From Chimonanthus salicifolius (Eukaryota > Streptophyta > Magnoliopsida > Laurales > Calycanthaceae): 64,000 nucleotides of DNA. The stretch lies in NCBI GenBank assembly GCA_013350335.1, contig CM023540.1:30421175-30485174 (forward strand), given 5' to 3'. Positions within the stretch are counted from its first letter, which is position 1; every line of letters begins with the position of its first letter. The notes under the pieces were generated by a model. The model did not search any database. It was given only the letters and a program-made list of their open reading frames with translations, and was not told the origin of the DNA. Shown here in pieces: positions 50,139 through 60,713 of this stretch. The position numbers and the translations under genes are program-made.

Positions 50139-51965
50139 ATGTTCAGAGGCATGTTTGGCATGAGGAACCCAGCAAGGGATCATGAAAGAGCCGATGATGG
50201 AAAGATTCACCAGAGTCACCAGGGCGTTGCTGTTGGAAAACCTGAAAAATATCAGGATCCGGTGGCGACGCCTTTTGTCATTAATGCCGAGAGTACAACT
50301 AGTCCGGGCATTGTGATCTTACCACCCCAACATACAGGGGAAAGTTACGTGGCCACAATAGAAACCATGGTCGAACGCGTGTATGTACCTTCTTCAGCTG
50401 CATACAGAGGTGACTCTGTCATTGTTGAAGAAGCGACCAAGGGCAATAGACTCGGCAGGCTCCACAACATGATTGCAGACCGTCCTTCCCAAGCGAACGA
50501 ATACGAGACTAATGTCCAAACTGAAGGTGGTGAACAGAAACGGACAGACTTCCCGACTCGCCTGTTTCAACGTATGTCAGTTAACAATGCCAATAGCAGT
50601 AGCAATCCTGGAACAAAGAGTGCTGGCACAGATGGATGGAACAGAACAAATGGAGGTGGCACCTATGATAGTGCAAATGCGTGGAGTAGGCCGAGTGGGG
50701 GCGGTAGAAGCGATGTTGACCCCAATGGTTTGAGTAAACCAGATGGGGGGACTGGGACTACCTATGGCATCGGCAACCAGCCGAGTGGTGTGGCCAATAA
50801 AGATACCAGAGCCACTGGTATTGGTAGTAACAAAAACATTGGCCCCAAAACTAGGTATGGTACTGGTGTTGCTGGGGACATGGACGACGATGCCAATGAC
50901 AGGTGGACTAGCCCGACCAGTCAGTTCGCCATCAACAACAAAAAAATGAGTATGCCAATTGGCGGTGGGACCACAGATGACATTGCGACGACCAATGACA
51001 CCGGCAACATTGGAAGGAGTAAGCCAAGTACTAGCATTTCAAATGACATGGGCAACCCCGGGAGAAACAGGCTAGGTGGTGGGATCACCAACAGTGAAAA
51101 CAATAGGCCAAGTATTAGGACTGGAATGAATGAAACTGGCGGCAATGGATGGAATAGCCCAAGTGATGCGAACGACACCAACAATAGTCAGTGGAGCAGG
51201 CCAAGCAATGGGGTGAATGACAGCGGCACCAATCGATGGAGTAGGCCCGGCATCAGGACTGGAATGAATGAAACTGGCAACAGTGGATGGAATAGGCCTA
51301 GTACTGAGACCAACAACAGCCAATGGAGCAGGCCAATCAGTGGGGTGAGTGACAACGGCAACAGTCGTTGGAGTAAGCCTAGCATCGGGCCTGAAATCAA
51401 TGAAACTGGCAGCAATGGAAGGCCTAGCATTGGGACTGGAATGAAAGAAACTGGCAGCAATGGAAGGCCTAGAATTGGGACTGGAATCAGTGAAACTGGC
51501 AATAATGGATGGAGTGGGCCTAGTGTGATCAGTGACACGAGCAACAGTCGATGGACTAGGCCCACCAATGGAGCCAGCGACATCAAGGATGATGGATGGA
51601 GTCTGTCAAGGCCCATGTCCACACCCCAACAAAAATTAGATGGCTCCATTGGAAGAAAAGAACCACCATCCAGCACTTACAGTGTTCCTACCAACAATCC
51701 GTCCTCCTATGAGAGACCCACCAACAGAGTAGCAAGTGATTTCAATACCAGCAATGATTATTCAAATCCATCAGCAAGGCCCACAGCAGTCCCAGTTCCA
51801 AGATCCCGGTTTTCGCCTTTGAAAGCAGAGTCAGCTGCCACAGCGGCCATAGACAGCAATGAGGCAGCACGGAGGTACGGGGGCGCCTTAATGCCTAGAT
51901 TAAGGTCACCAATCATAGACAGCAATGAGGCTGCTGCAAGGTACAATGGTGCCATTGTTCCCTAA
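50139..51965 (+). CDS. Low-complexity tandem-repeat protein of unknown function (608 aa)
   Basis: Single uninterrupted frame. The first in-frame ATG (MFRGMFGMRNPARDHE) is chosen; the frame is open further 5' but without ATG, and a weak acceptor-like TTCATTTCAG lies just before it. Residues 1-150 are ordinary composition (ATPFVINAESTTSPGIVILPP, ETMVERVYVPSSAAYRGD). About 170-500 is an Asn/Gly/Ser-rich, hydrophobic-poor array of related units such as ETGSNGRPSIGTGMK (15 aa) and NNSQWSRPS-GV-D-GN-RW, almost surely disordered. The last 35 residues repeat the motif IDSNEAARRYGGA / IDSNEAAARYNGA. No signal peptide, membrane segment, domain or catalytic motif was seen. I do not recognise the family. 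The long frame across degenerate repeats, with substitutions that keep it open, and the TATA box support a real gene. Confidence 0.75.
   Translation: MFRGMFGMRNPARDHERADDGKIHQSHQGVAVGKPEKYQDPVATPFVINAESTTSPGIVILPPQHTGESYVATIETMVERVYVPSSAAYRGDSVIVEEATKGNRLGRLHNMIADRPSQANEYETNVQTEGGEQKRTDFPTRLFQRMSVNNANSSSNPGTKSAGTDGWNRTNGGGTYDSANAWSRPSGGGRSDVDPNGLSKPDGGTGTTYGIGNQPSGVANKDTRATGIGSNKNIGPKTRYGTGVAGDMDDDANDRWTSPTSQFAINNKKMSMPIGGGTTDDIATTNDTGNIGRSKPSTSISNDMGNPGRNRLGGGITNSENNRPSIRTGMNETGGNGWNSPSDANDTNNSQWSRPSNGVNDSGTNRWSRPGIRTGMNETGNSGWNRPSTETNNSQWSRPISGVSDNGNSRWSKPSIGPEINETGSNGRPSIGTGMKETGSNGRPRIGTGISETGNNGWSGPSVISDTSNSRWTRPTNGASDIKDDGWSLSRPMSTPQQKLDGSIGRKEPPSSTYSVPTNNPSSYERPTNRVASDFNTSNDYSNPSARPTAVPVPRSRFSPLKAESAATAAIDSNEAARRYGGALMPRLRSPIIDSNEAAARYNGAIVP
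51110..51560 (+). repeat. Coding tandem repeats (45-base and longer units)
   Basis: Within the preceding gene, GAAACTGGCAGCAATGGAAG-type 45-base units recur head to tail around 51406-51500. Longer alternating units with GTGGAGCAGGCCAAGC-like cores lie on the 5' side. All period lengths are multiples of three, so copy-number changes keep the frame. Confidence 0.8.
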
Positions 51966-52699
51966 AATTAGTAGAATGGTCCACACACAAGAACATAGCA
52001 ACTAAGTAATAGGGTCTGTCCCCTCCTCTCTTGCTACCGAAGCGATGGCGTATGTCCTCGATTTTACCTACCTTACGATGCCGGTGTCAGTTTTTATGTT
52101 CTAATAATATGTAGGTTGGTGTGTAGTCATGTTATCAAGCAAGCAAGTACTGCTGTCATGTATTATGAACTTGATCTAATTATCTGATTAAAAACACATG
52201 CATTAGCATTATTATGGTGATCTTTGGCAGCGTTTGAGGAAGTCAGACATGTGTAAGATTGGACTTATGAATGTGAGTAGGCTGATGTCCCTTAGCATTG
52301 TTTGAAAACCCGAAAGTCAGACTAGACTGGAAACCCAACTGGTTGAGTTGATCGATTCGCTTTTCCGAGTTTTTCACACTAAGTTAAGTAAATATCTCTA
52401 GTTCATGAAATTCAAAATCCAATTGAGGTGGGTTAACTCGTTCGAATCAAGCCAAAGCCCATTCAGTCCTCAGCAATTGATTGAGAAAGAAAGCATGGTT
52501 ATACAAAAGTGGTAATATGCTTCATATTCAATGCTTTAATAATTTGTTTTAGATTTGAATTATTGATTGAATTTAAGAAGTTAAATCTGACTAACTCTTT
52601 GATCATTCTAAGAACCACAGTTGATTCATAATAATCTCTCTCTCTAATCCTTCTAGACATCCGTTTTACTTTCTTCCTCTGATCTAATTGTTTCTTATC
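51966..52699. other. 3' region of the tandem-repeat gene and intergenic sequence
   Basis: Presumed 3' UTR followed by A/T-rich intergenic DNA; nothing further recognised. Confidence 0.4.
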
Positions 52700-55470
52700 A
52701 CACAATCACGAGATTCTTCCAGTCCATGTCTCTCTTCTCTCTCCAATCATTCCTGACATCCGTTTTACTTTCTTCTTCTCATCTAATTCTTCCAATCACG
52801 AGATTCTTCACTCCATACCATGCCTTCTTTTCTGTTTTATTATTGCAAAAACGCGTTGATTGCATACTCTTTAATGAGGTCCAAATAAAGTTTTCAACAA
52901 AGTTAAGTGATCCAAGGTGGTGACACTTCATCCATCTCTTCTCAAACCTTCCATATTGTAAATAATCTGAACCGTCGACTTCATTTTCCATTCATTTCTA
53001 TTCTATACTCTATAGACAATGTATGACCTAAGTGGCTAATGTAGAAACTCAATCACAATAAGAGAGAACAATTAAGAAAAAAAACTACGGATGAAGAACT
53101 ACAGTAAAATTTCTATAAAGTTATAACCTATGTAAAATAGTATCGGCAGCCTGTGTTCAGATCAGTATTACTTTAAAAAGAAAATAGCTTCTCTAACATA
53201 ATAATCTCCCTAATGTAATTTTTACACTAAGTCCGAGCCGTATTACTTTATAGAGTTTTTACTGTAACTATCTCTTCTTCACCAACATGTTGAAGATCAA
53301 TTTCATAATCAGTTAGAATACCCTAATGTACACAGATTCAGCCACTACAAATATCATTTCAGTGATTTCAAACTTTCAATTTGTAAATGGAAAGTATTAC
53401 ATCGGATTGCATAATGTTTCTATATTCTAATTTAATACTTAATTTAGGAAAGTGATCCGTGCACCATCACTTTTATTCTAGGTGTATTAAAATTAAGTGA
53501 AATACCTATTTTGTCCAAACTTTCTTCTATCCCGCTTTTGGTGCATCTAGGTTAAAAATTTGAACAAAAAGATTATTCCACTTAATTTTGGTACACGTAG
53601 GGTAAAAGTGATGGTGCACAAATCACTTCCCTTAATTTACTTTGTAATACATTAAGGGCGTCCATCCTAACACGGGCAAAATCTTTTAAGAGATATGAGA
53701 TGAGTGAAATTCCCTTTTTATCTCTATCAATGTACCGTTGATCAAGTATCGGTAAATCGATATAAAGAACATATACATGTAGAGAAGTATGTTATCAGTT
53801 CACCGGTATTTGATGAGCAAAATACCGATAGAGGAAAAATGAGAATTTCACTTAATTTTTCTAAAAGATCTGCTTATGTTAGAATGACCAACTATCAATT
53901 ATGGGCATCTTGTTTTTATTTCCCAATTGAAAACTCAAAAAGAGAAAAGCATAAGCACTTAGATTTTAGTTTCAGATAGTTGTAAAGGTTATACTCATGA
54001 CTGACACGAGGTCGAATCTTTATTTTTTAAAGCATGGACTGAACTCCTCAAGAAGGACAAATAAGTACACCCTGTGCCAGTCATACTTTCCTTTTCAGAT
54101 TGTGAACCATACAGGTTTTAATTTTCTATTAAATGAACAACCTGAAGATGTTACTTGTACTAAATCACAATCAATTTCTGTAAAATTAAAATGATAAGAA
54201 AGAAGGAGTTTAAGTTTTAAACAATTTTTTAAGAGAAATTTAAATTATATTGGGTGTCATGTAGGTACCCATAACATTTTTTTTTTAAACCCACACACTA
54301 GTCTTTCATTAAATAATTGAATGATTCAACGCGGCAGACTTACTTCTCTATCATCATCATCTAAATCATTTTTCTATCGATTGGAGTTGATATTTATATT
54401 TGAATTTGACAAAGTGTCTTCAGTAAGCCACTAATGGCCATGACACTTTGAACCCATAATGTTTGAGTTGTAGTGACAAATCCTTACTGGTTGCGCGAGA
54501 GATTCTTAACAGACTTGCTTCTCTCTATTAAATTAAAAACCATAAGATAGACTTCACTTATATCCACGGTTGATTGGTTATGCTTAGACTTAATTTATGC
54601 TTTTTATTCTCCCATCTACCTTTTAGTGGCCCTAATCAGCTTCCACGAGCTGATTCACACAATTTATTTGATCGTTATTCTTATTCAAAATATTATATAT
54701 ATAGAGAGAGAGAGAAATATTTTTTTAAATAATGTTATTTATAGAATTTGAACTTCAGATATAAGAAAATGACACGAAATTCTGGTCCCTCCATCCTACT
54801 CTCCTCGATCTAATTGTTTCTATCAACCAATCACGAGGTTATGCAGTCCACAACATTCTTTTCATTTGTTTTATTACTCCAAACGTTACTTGAGCTAGTT
54901 GGCCAAGGCTATGAACAAAGTTTTAAACGAAGTTTTCAATTAATCTGAGCCATCCATATAATTTTCCTTTCACCAGTAGTCAAATGTGTAGCCTAAGTGG
55001 CTAAGTTATCAGTAGATGATCAAAGGTGGGTACCATTTGATGGAGAACATGAGTTGGTAGTACTTAGTAGATCGATTTCATAGTCAATTCGGATAGCCAA
55101 ACACATATAGGTTCAGCCTTTACAAATACCATTTTCAATGGTTTCAAACTTTTCAATTTGAATATAAAAAACATAGTATCTAATTGCATAATATCTATAT
55201 ATATTCAAACTTTATACATGTTTTACATCTATAATTAACACATTAGGTACCATCAATAATGCCCATTTGTTTTTAATTCCCAAGAATCTTTTGAAAATCA
55301 AAATTAAAAGAAAAAACCTGGAAGTACTTTTATTGGTCAGTTTTGCTCTTGTTGGACCCTGACATGCATTGCACTCTTAAAGATGAACAAGTAAGAACAC
55401 TTCCGTGCCAAGCAATACTTCCCCTTTCAAATTGAGAACCACACAAATCTTATTTAGAGTTATATGAGAT
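52700..55470. repeat. Diverged direct segmental duplication
   Basis: Blocks in 52700-54140 recur in the same order in 54790-55470: CTAATTxTTxC-CAATCACGAG, GTTTTATTA-TGCA/TCCAAA, GxxTGACCTAAGTGGCTAA-like, ATCAATTTCATAATCAGTT-like, TTTCAAACTTTCAATTTG, GATTGCATAATGTTTCTATA-like, GxACAAATAAGTACACxxTG-like. The first copy is longer because of a MITE (53447-53631) and other insertions. No gene is recognised in either copy. A shorter tandem duplication (GACATCCGTTTTACTTTCTTC, twice) lies at 52659-52779. Confidence 0.7.
53447..53631. mobile_element. hAT-type MITE
   Basis: A 185-base element with terminal inverted repeats of about 28 bases (GGAAAGTGATCCGTGCACCA and GGGAAGTGATTTGTGCACCA read inward), with further inverted pairing (CACTTAATTTT). 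It is flanked by a perfect 8-base direct repeat TTAATTTA (53439-53446 and 53632-53639). The 8-base target duplication points to hAT. Confidence 0.85.
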
Positions 55471-55763
55471 ATTTGTTTATGTAAAACGTCACCATGCATA
55501 GATTTACATAGTGGTGAAACTTAGGTTAGGTTGTAACTCGAGAAATCAATAGGTTTGGGTTATGTATTTATATATTTTAGGTCGGTTTGAGTTGGGAAAG
55601 AAACCCACATGAAATTAGAGTCGGTTTGAGTTGAGAAATTTAAAATCAATTTGATTCGATCTGAGTGTACCAAGTTATAAAATAGCACTTGGATTGAATA
55701 TGGTCGAACTGAGTAATTCTGGGCAGGTTCAATAAATTTTGATATGAGTTGAATTGATTTTAT

Positions 55764-55979
55764 TAAAAGGGGAAAAGTACATGCAAACGTACCTAGTAGG
55801 TACAGTCTAGTGTTGATGCAAATGAAATTTGTCTTCATGGTTCTCAATCCAATGGCCAAGTATGCTCTTGTTGGTGGGCATACTTGGCTATTGGATTGAG
55901 AACCATGAAGACAAATTTCATTTGCATCAACACTAGATTGTACCTACTAGGTACGTTAGCATGTACTTTCCCCCCTTTT
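55764..55979. repeat. Long near-perfect hairpin (approximately 102-base arms)
   Basis: Left arm 55764-55865 and right arm 55878-55979 are inverse complements with only a few mismatches, around a 12-base loop (TCTTGTTGGTGG). The ends are A/G-rich (AAAAGGGGAAAAGTACATGC). Such an element could be a recent MITE or an inverted-repeat locus giving small RNAs; the sequence alone does not decide. Confidence 0.9.
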
Positions 55980-56189
55980 TATAATGAATATCTAAGGAAA
56001 AGAAGAATCTTACAAGATCTTGCTTCTCTTTATTAAGGCTAAAATATCAGGAAGGTAGATGTACATGTTAGCTTAATAAGCAGCACTTTCTTAAGCATAC
56101 ATCAACTATGACAGTGAAGAAGTAGAAAAAGGAAGTTCTCCTAACAAAAATAAGCTCTGTAATATCCATTTATTCCATGATAATGTGCC
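55980..56189. other. 3' flank of the SWEET gene
   Basis: A/T-rich sequence containing the presumed 3' UTR of the minus-strand SWEET gene. Confidence 0.4.
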
Positions 56190-57186
56190 TCAGACCTGGC
56201 TTTCATCTGCCTCCATTTTTTTACTCACACAATCCATCTCCTTGTCAACCGGATGCACCTCCATATTCTCCAATTTGCATACCTTAAAGTCCACATTTTG
56301 TTCAGGCAAATCTTTTTCCGATATGATGTTTCGCGTCCTTGTAGGTGACATAGAGAATCATTTGAGCAATCCCAAACAGAAAACCCAATACGTTGGGTAC
56401 CTGATTTAGAGGCAAGATGAAAACAAACATATATTAGCAATGATCCTAAGTACAGTTATGATACAAAGATTTTAGTTGATGATGATTGTGTTGGGAGCTT
56501 ACGGCGACGAACAAATCCTTCTGTAGGAGGCCGTAAGAGAACCAAACTACAGCGGAGAAAGTGCAGGAAGAAGGAGAGTGAAAAGGGCATGAATTCTACA
56601 CTTCTGGTTGTAATCACTTGCCTCTGCAATGAATCAAGAGATACGTCAATCACCCATTTGTACATTATGTTGGACTATCTCATTTTGTTGGTGAAGAAGA
56701 GAGAATAATGGGATAATTGCTAAAATTTTGATTGTAACTAATATATTATCTCTTTGTGCCCTGTTGAGAAGTAATGAATAATATATCTCTTTGGGGTTTT
56801 CCACGTAAATCTCATCGTTTTCTTATATGTCATTTTCTTCACATTTTCAACTTACCATGATGCTTAGAGGAGCGGCGAAGACACTGACGGAGAGACCGGA
56901 ACATATCCACCCGATAATCAGTATGCGCCTGTGTCCCTTCGCTAAAAGGAATGAGAGGAGCAAAATTGATCCAAATGCTCCCACATTCAATGAGAGAAAT
57001 AGCTTCACTGTAGAGATCTGCAATTTCAATATGAATTAAGTGATAGGTCATGCTACTGTAATTTGTAAAAAGAGAAAGAGAAAAAAAAGGATAGCATATA
57101 CCCCCTCTATCATGAACAGCTAGTCTATGATACAATTAATAAGATAGCAGGATTTTGTTTGGTAATCCCTTCTAGAGTATTTGTAA

Positions 57187-57905
57187 TATAAGAGAGAGAG
57201 AATAGCTTGTAATATTTATTGATGACTAGAACATAATTGATTTTTAAATCATTCAAAAAGAATATAATACACCTTTAATGAGACACAGTGAGAGAGAGAT
57301 AGATGGTATTATTTATTGAAGAACATAATTGATTTTTAAACCATTCAAAAGAATATAATACTATCTTTAACGAGAAACACAGAGAGAGAAGCGCTGGCTG
57401 AAATTGGTTTTATTTATTTATTTTTTTGAATGTTGGGGAAGTATTCATTCAAGGCAAAAGCCCAAAGACATAAACAGAAGTCCATAGCCTGGGCCAAGCA
57501 AAAGCGGCCAACAATATAGGCCAAGAAACAAAAAGGCCCAACAGGCCCCAAAAAATGAATAAAACCTCAAAAGAGAGGAAGACAAACATAAGAAGTAGAA
57601 GCCCAAAAGGGTCCAAAATTAAATAGAAAAGTCAGGGAAAATTCCAGTATCACTATTGTGATGAAGGTTCAAGAGTAGTTGAACAAGAGAATCCCCATAG
57701 CGAAGGATCTTTGGGTTATCAGGACTAAAATATTTTAAGAAAGTCCTGATAGCACAAACATGTATATATGACTAGAGTATATATGATTCTTAAATCATTC
57801 AATATAGATATATAATACAGCTCTAATAAGAGAGAGAGAGATGAAAGTGGTATTATTTATTGATGACTAAAATATATATGATTTCTAAATATTTAAAAGA
57901 AAAAA
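57187..57905. repeat. Four approximately 105-base tandem repeats in SWEET intron 3, split by a LINE fragment
   Basis: Units share GAGAGAGA, TGGTATTATTTATTGATGAC, TTTTTAAATCATTCAAAA and ATATAATAC followed by TTTAATGAGA. Two and part of a third precede the LINE piece at 57412-57770; the remainder and a fourth follow it. Confidence 0.75.
57412..57770 (-). mobile_element. LINE 3' end fragment
   Basis: On the minus strand the segment ends TGAATGAATACTTCCCCAAC then AAAAAAATAAATAAATAAAA, the typical 3' end of a plant L1-type element, preceded by GGGCTTTTGCCTTG and TTTGTTTCTTGGCC. It is severely 5' truncated and has no coding region. Confidence 0.6.
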
Positions 57906-58495
57906 ATCTAATGAGTGAATGAGAGACCTTAGCACTCTTAGGAGCAAAAACCATGTACATGACAATGTATATTGCTTCAATTACACATCCTACACTGTTG
58001 ATGGTCATGAGCAAATACATGTCAGTCTTGAGGAATCCATAATAAAGCCATAACAATGCACTGAAGAGTGCAACCACATAAGGCACTGATTGAAATCCTT
58101 CTGTTGATTTCTTCTTAAACACCCTGTAAAAAGTTGGCCTGAAACAGCAAAAGCTCGACTGATCAGTCTAACTTTATAAGATCCAACAAATACCAAAAAT
58201 AGAATATAATCAACTCCCAAGAGCTTACAGTGGAGCCAGGTACACCATGAAAGATATAATGTTGCCTGAAAATAGAAACCCAACATAGAATATAAGAAGA
58301 GAAGGTGATCAAAGATCAAATTTACAAGTAGGTTTACGAAGATAATGAGATATTGAGATTGAAATTCATACCTAAAAGACCAAAGACAAAAGCCCAAGAG
58401 TGGTGAATATCAAAGATTGCCATTCTTGGGCTGTATCGAATGAAACTCTTTGGCACTTAAACAGAGCTTATAACCATTGCCTACCCTCTGTTCGG

Positions 58496-58503
58496 TTTAT
58501 ATA
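58496..58503 (-). promoter_or_regulatory. TATA box of the SWEET gene
   Basis: TATATAAA on the minus strand, about 75 bases upstream of the ATG. Confidence 0.7.
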
Positions 58504-59079
58504 AGAAGAGAAAAGGCAGAGGTGATTGATTACTTTTTTTTAAAAAAAAATCTGTTTTCTCAGTGGGCAATCTTCCTTTCTCTCTCATAACACAACACAA
58601 CAGGTGGTAAACTTTCTCTCTCTAATTTGATTGAAAGAGTGAAGAAAGAAGAAAGTTTGGTGGCGACGTGAAGAAAGGAATGAAGGGTGAGAAGGACAAC
58701 AGATGGAGGCACGAGATGATTACGGACCCACTAGCCGTTACGCTTGAATGGCTCCACTTGGACGTTTTGGCCCCTCCACGTAACCCATTGGCTGACGTGG
58801 GGTGGGCTTTTTACTTGAGCGTCAAAGAAGGGCATTTTGGTCATAAAGAGAACGCGTACGGTGAAAGGATGTCTGTCAGTGGTCTTTAGGTTAGAATTGC
58901 TGAGTTCTTCGCCATGCACGTATCGCTTTCATCAAAATACAATCATTTATGTCAAGCTGTCTTTACTCTTAACTGCATCATCATCAATCGGGCCATGTGT
59001 AAGAGCCTCATTTACATCTCCAAAGTCAATAATATTGTTAAATATTAAAGGTCTAAAGCTCAATTGAAGTGTTTCTATT
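58504..59079. other. Upstream region of the SWEET gene
   Basis: Promoter-proximal sequence with CT/GA-rich tracts and a GC-richer patch at 58670-58890 (several CACGT/ACGT cores such as CCACGTAACC and GACGTGG) that could bind bZIP-type factors. No gene. Confidence 0.35.
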
Positions 59080-59485
59080 TCATTGAAACCGTTAGGTCGA
59101 GGTATCCAACTCAAAAGGTCTTTGAACGAGGGTTTTCGACATATAGAACGCCGTTTAGTCTAGAGGATTCACTGAGTCCATGTGCGTCCCATCTGATTAG
59201 AAGATCCTCTGAATCCACATGCGTTGGCTAAAAGATCCGTTGTATGTGTATGGATATTCAGCTCAAAAGGCTCTCAGGCGTGATTTTTCGATGAATAGAA
59301 CATCATTAGCTATTCTGTTCAGGTTAGAGGATATGACTCTGATACCACTCTTAGAAAATCATGACATGATAATGAGGCATAACTCACTCTAAAAAACTAG
59401 TTCATTAAGTAGAGTGATTCAAGTCCTTTATAAAGCTCTAATCTCCCCCTTCACCATCAATGTGATCTCATTCGCTGTCTCAACA
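59080..59485 (-). mobile_element. TRIM remnant with 5' LTR
   Basis: A minus-strand LTR at about 59485-59351 (starting TGTTGAGACAG) is followed by the primer binding site TGGTATCAGAG (59347-59337). The adjoining internal sequence has two diverged repeats of ATATTCAGCTCAAAAGG / GTATCCAACTCAAAAGG. The 3' LTR was not found. Confidence 0.55.
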
Positions 59486-60387
59486 TAAACATCTCACTTT
59501 GAGAAAAAATAAGATGCAATATTTTTTTCAATTGTAAATCATGTAAAATTTATTTATAATGGTAGATGGTTTTCAATATTACTCTCAATATATTTTTTTT
59601 TAATTTGGTGTTAGCTTAATTCATAAAAATATAGAAATCTCTAATGAAAGAAATTCCAGAAAAAGGATTTTTTTCATGTTATAAATAACAAGTGAGAAGA
59701 ATCCCTCTCTCTCCCAATCTCAATCGAAAATGGCCTTCTCTTGGAAGATCTAATATGTCTTATCACTCAAGCATCGACAGTAATTACAACCAAGCCATTG
59801 AATCGTCATTGAGATACCCAAAGTTGATTGTAGAGTCGAGTTTAGATGTGAGTTTGTAAAGGTTTTTTTATTGAGTATGATACATAAGATATAACAGTCT
59901 CCCTTCTTGAAACATTAAAAGCTCTGTAACATATAAAAATATTTTTGAGCCCCAATTCTAATAGATAATAATTAACTATTCTATAGCCTTATTAGAGTAA
60001 TTGATCATTCAAAAGAGGACACATAAAAAATGTCATCTGCTTCAATTGGGTGCTACATAATTTTTTGCAGAAAATGAGTAGCACTAGAGTACCAATTTTT
60101 ATATTCCTGTAGTTTAGACACATCATGCCCTGTGAAATAGTGGTATACCTTTGCCACACACTCACTCTAGTCATTCTACCCCTCCTATTCAACATTAAAA
60201 CCCTAAGTTAAAAAATTACACGATGATACAGGTTTCATATTTAGCCTCACAAATTTTCCTTGTGATTTCGTACACTTCTCCCATCAACACTCTCAAAAGC
60301 ATAGAAATTCACCCTCCAAGTCTCTAACATAGGATGTCAAATTAGGACCATAGTACTATCAACATAACTAATTAATCCTGATTGAAT

Positions 60388-60713
60388 TGTTGAGCAGTCA
60401 AATGAGTTCTATATCGGTTGTGAAACGGTAGATCTAAGGACTTATATTGGAATTGTCATTGTATCTAATAGGTTAATCTTTTAGATTAGATATCCAGTCC
60501 TAACAGTGGTTTAAGAATCAGGTCTCAAGTTACTGCATATGGACTCAAGAGATTCCCTAGCCGAACGGAATAGCCGGCAATGTTCTATCGGCCTCTTAAG
60601 AGCCTCGTTCGAGGGGAAGGGTTGTTGGACAGCCGAACGAAGTTCCATATCGGTTGTGGACATTTCACCTAATAGACTGGTCTTTTAGACTGAATACCTA
60701 CTTGAACCCTAGA
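60388..60713 (+). mobile_element. TRIM retrotransposon (degraded)
   Basis: 5' LTR at 60388..60505 (TGTTGAGCAGTC to CCTAACA) and a shortened 3' LTR from 60623 (TGTTGGACAGCC). A primer-site-like GTGGTTTAAGAATCAG and a purine tract GAGGGGAAGGG sit in the expected positions. The internal segment resembles that of the TRIM at 25.6 kb (GACTCAAGxGATTCCCTAG, GGCAATGTTC), so the two belong to one family. Confidence 0.75.

Larger units (their letters stand above)
56190..58423 (-). pseudogene. SWEET sugar transporter with two single-base frameshifts
   Basis: Exons: 58423-58372, 58265-58229, 58138-57928, 57017-56856, 56623-56503, 56400-56190; all introns GT-AG. Start MAIFDIHHSWAFVFGLLGN. Two MtN3/saliva triple-helix units are clear: [72 protein letters not shown], then PNVLGFLFGIAQMILY. 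The family moves sugars down their gradient across the plasma or vacuolar membrane; N-terminal motifs suggest clade III (sucrose). One extra base near 56561-56566 (exon 5) shifts the frame inside SFFL. A second near 56311-56335, in a five-A run on the coding strand, causes a stop at 56304-56302 instead of the tail (LPEQNVDFKVCKLENM) ending at 56190. With one base ignored at each place, all phases agree. It may be a young pseudogene or a functional gene with two sequence errors. Confidence 0.85.

Noticed and set aside
50921..51676. Several minus-strand open frames rich in Leu/Pro
   Set aside because: Antisense shadows of the tandem-repeat gene; the repeated composition keeps more than one frame open.
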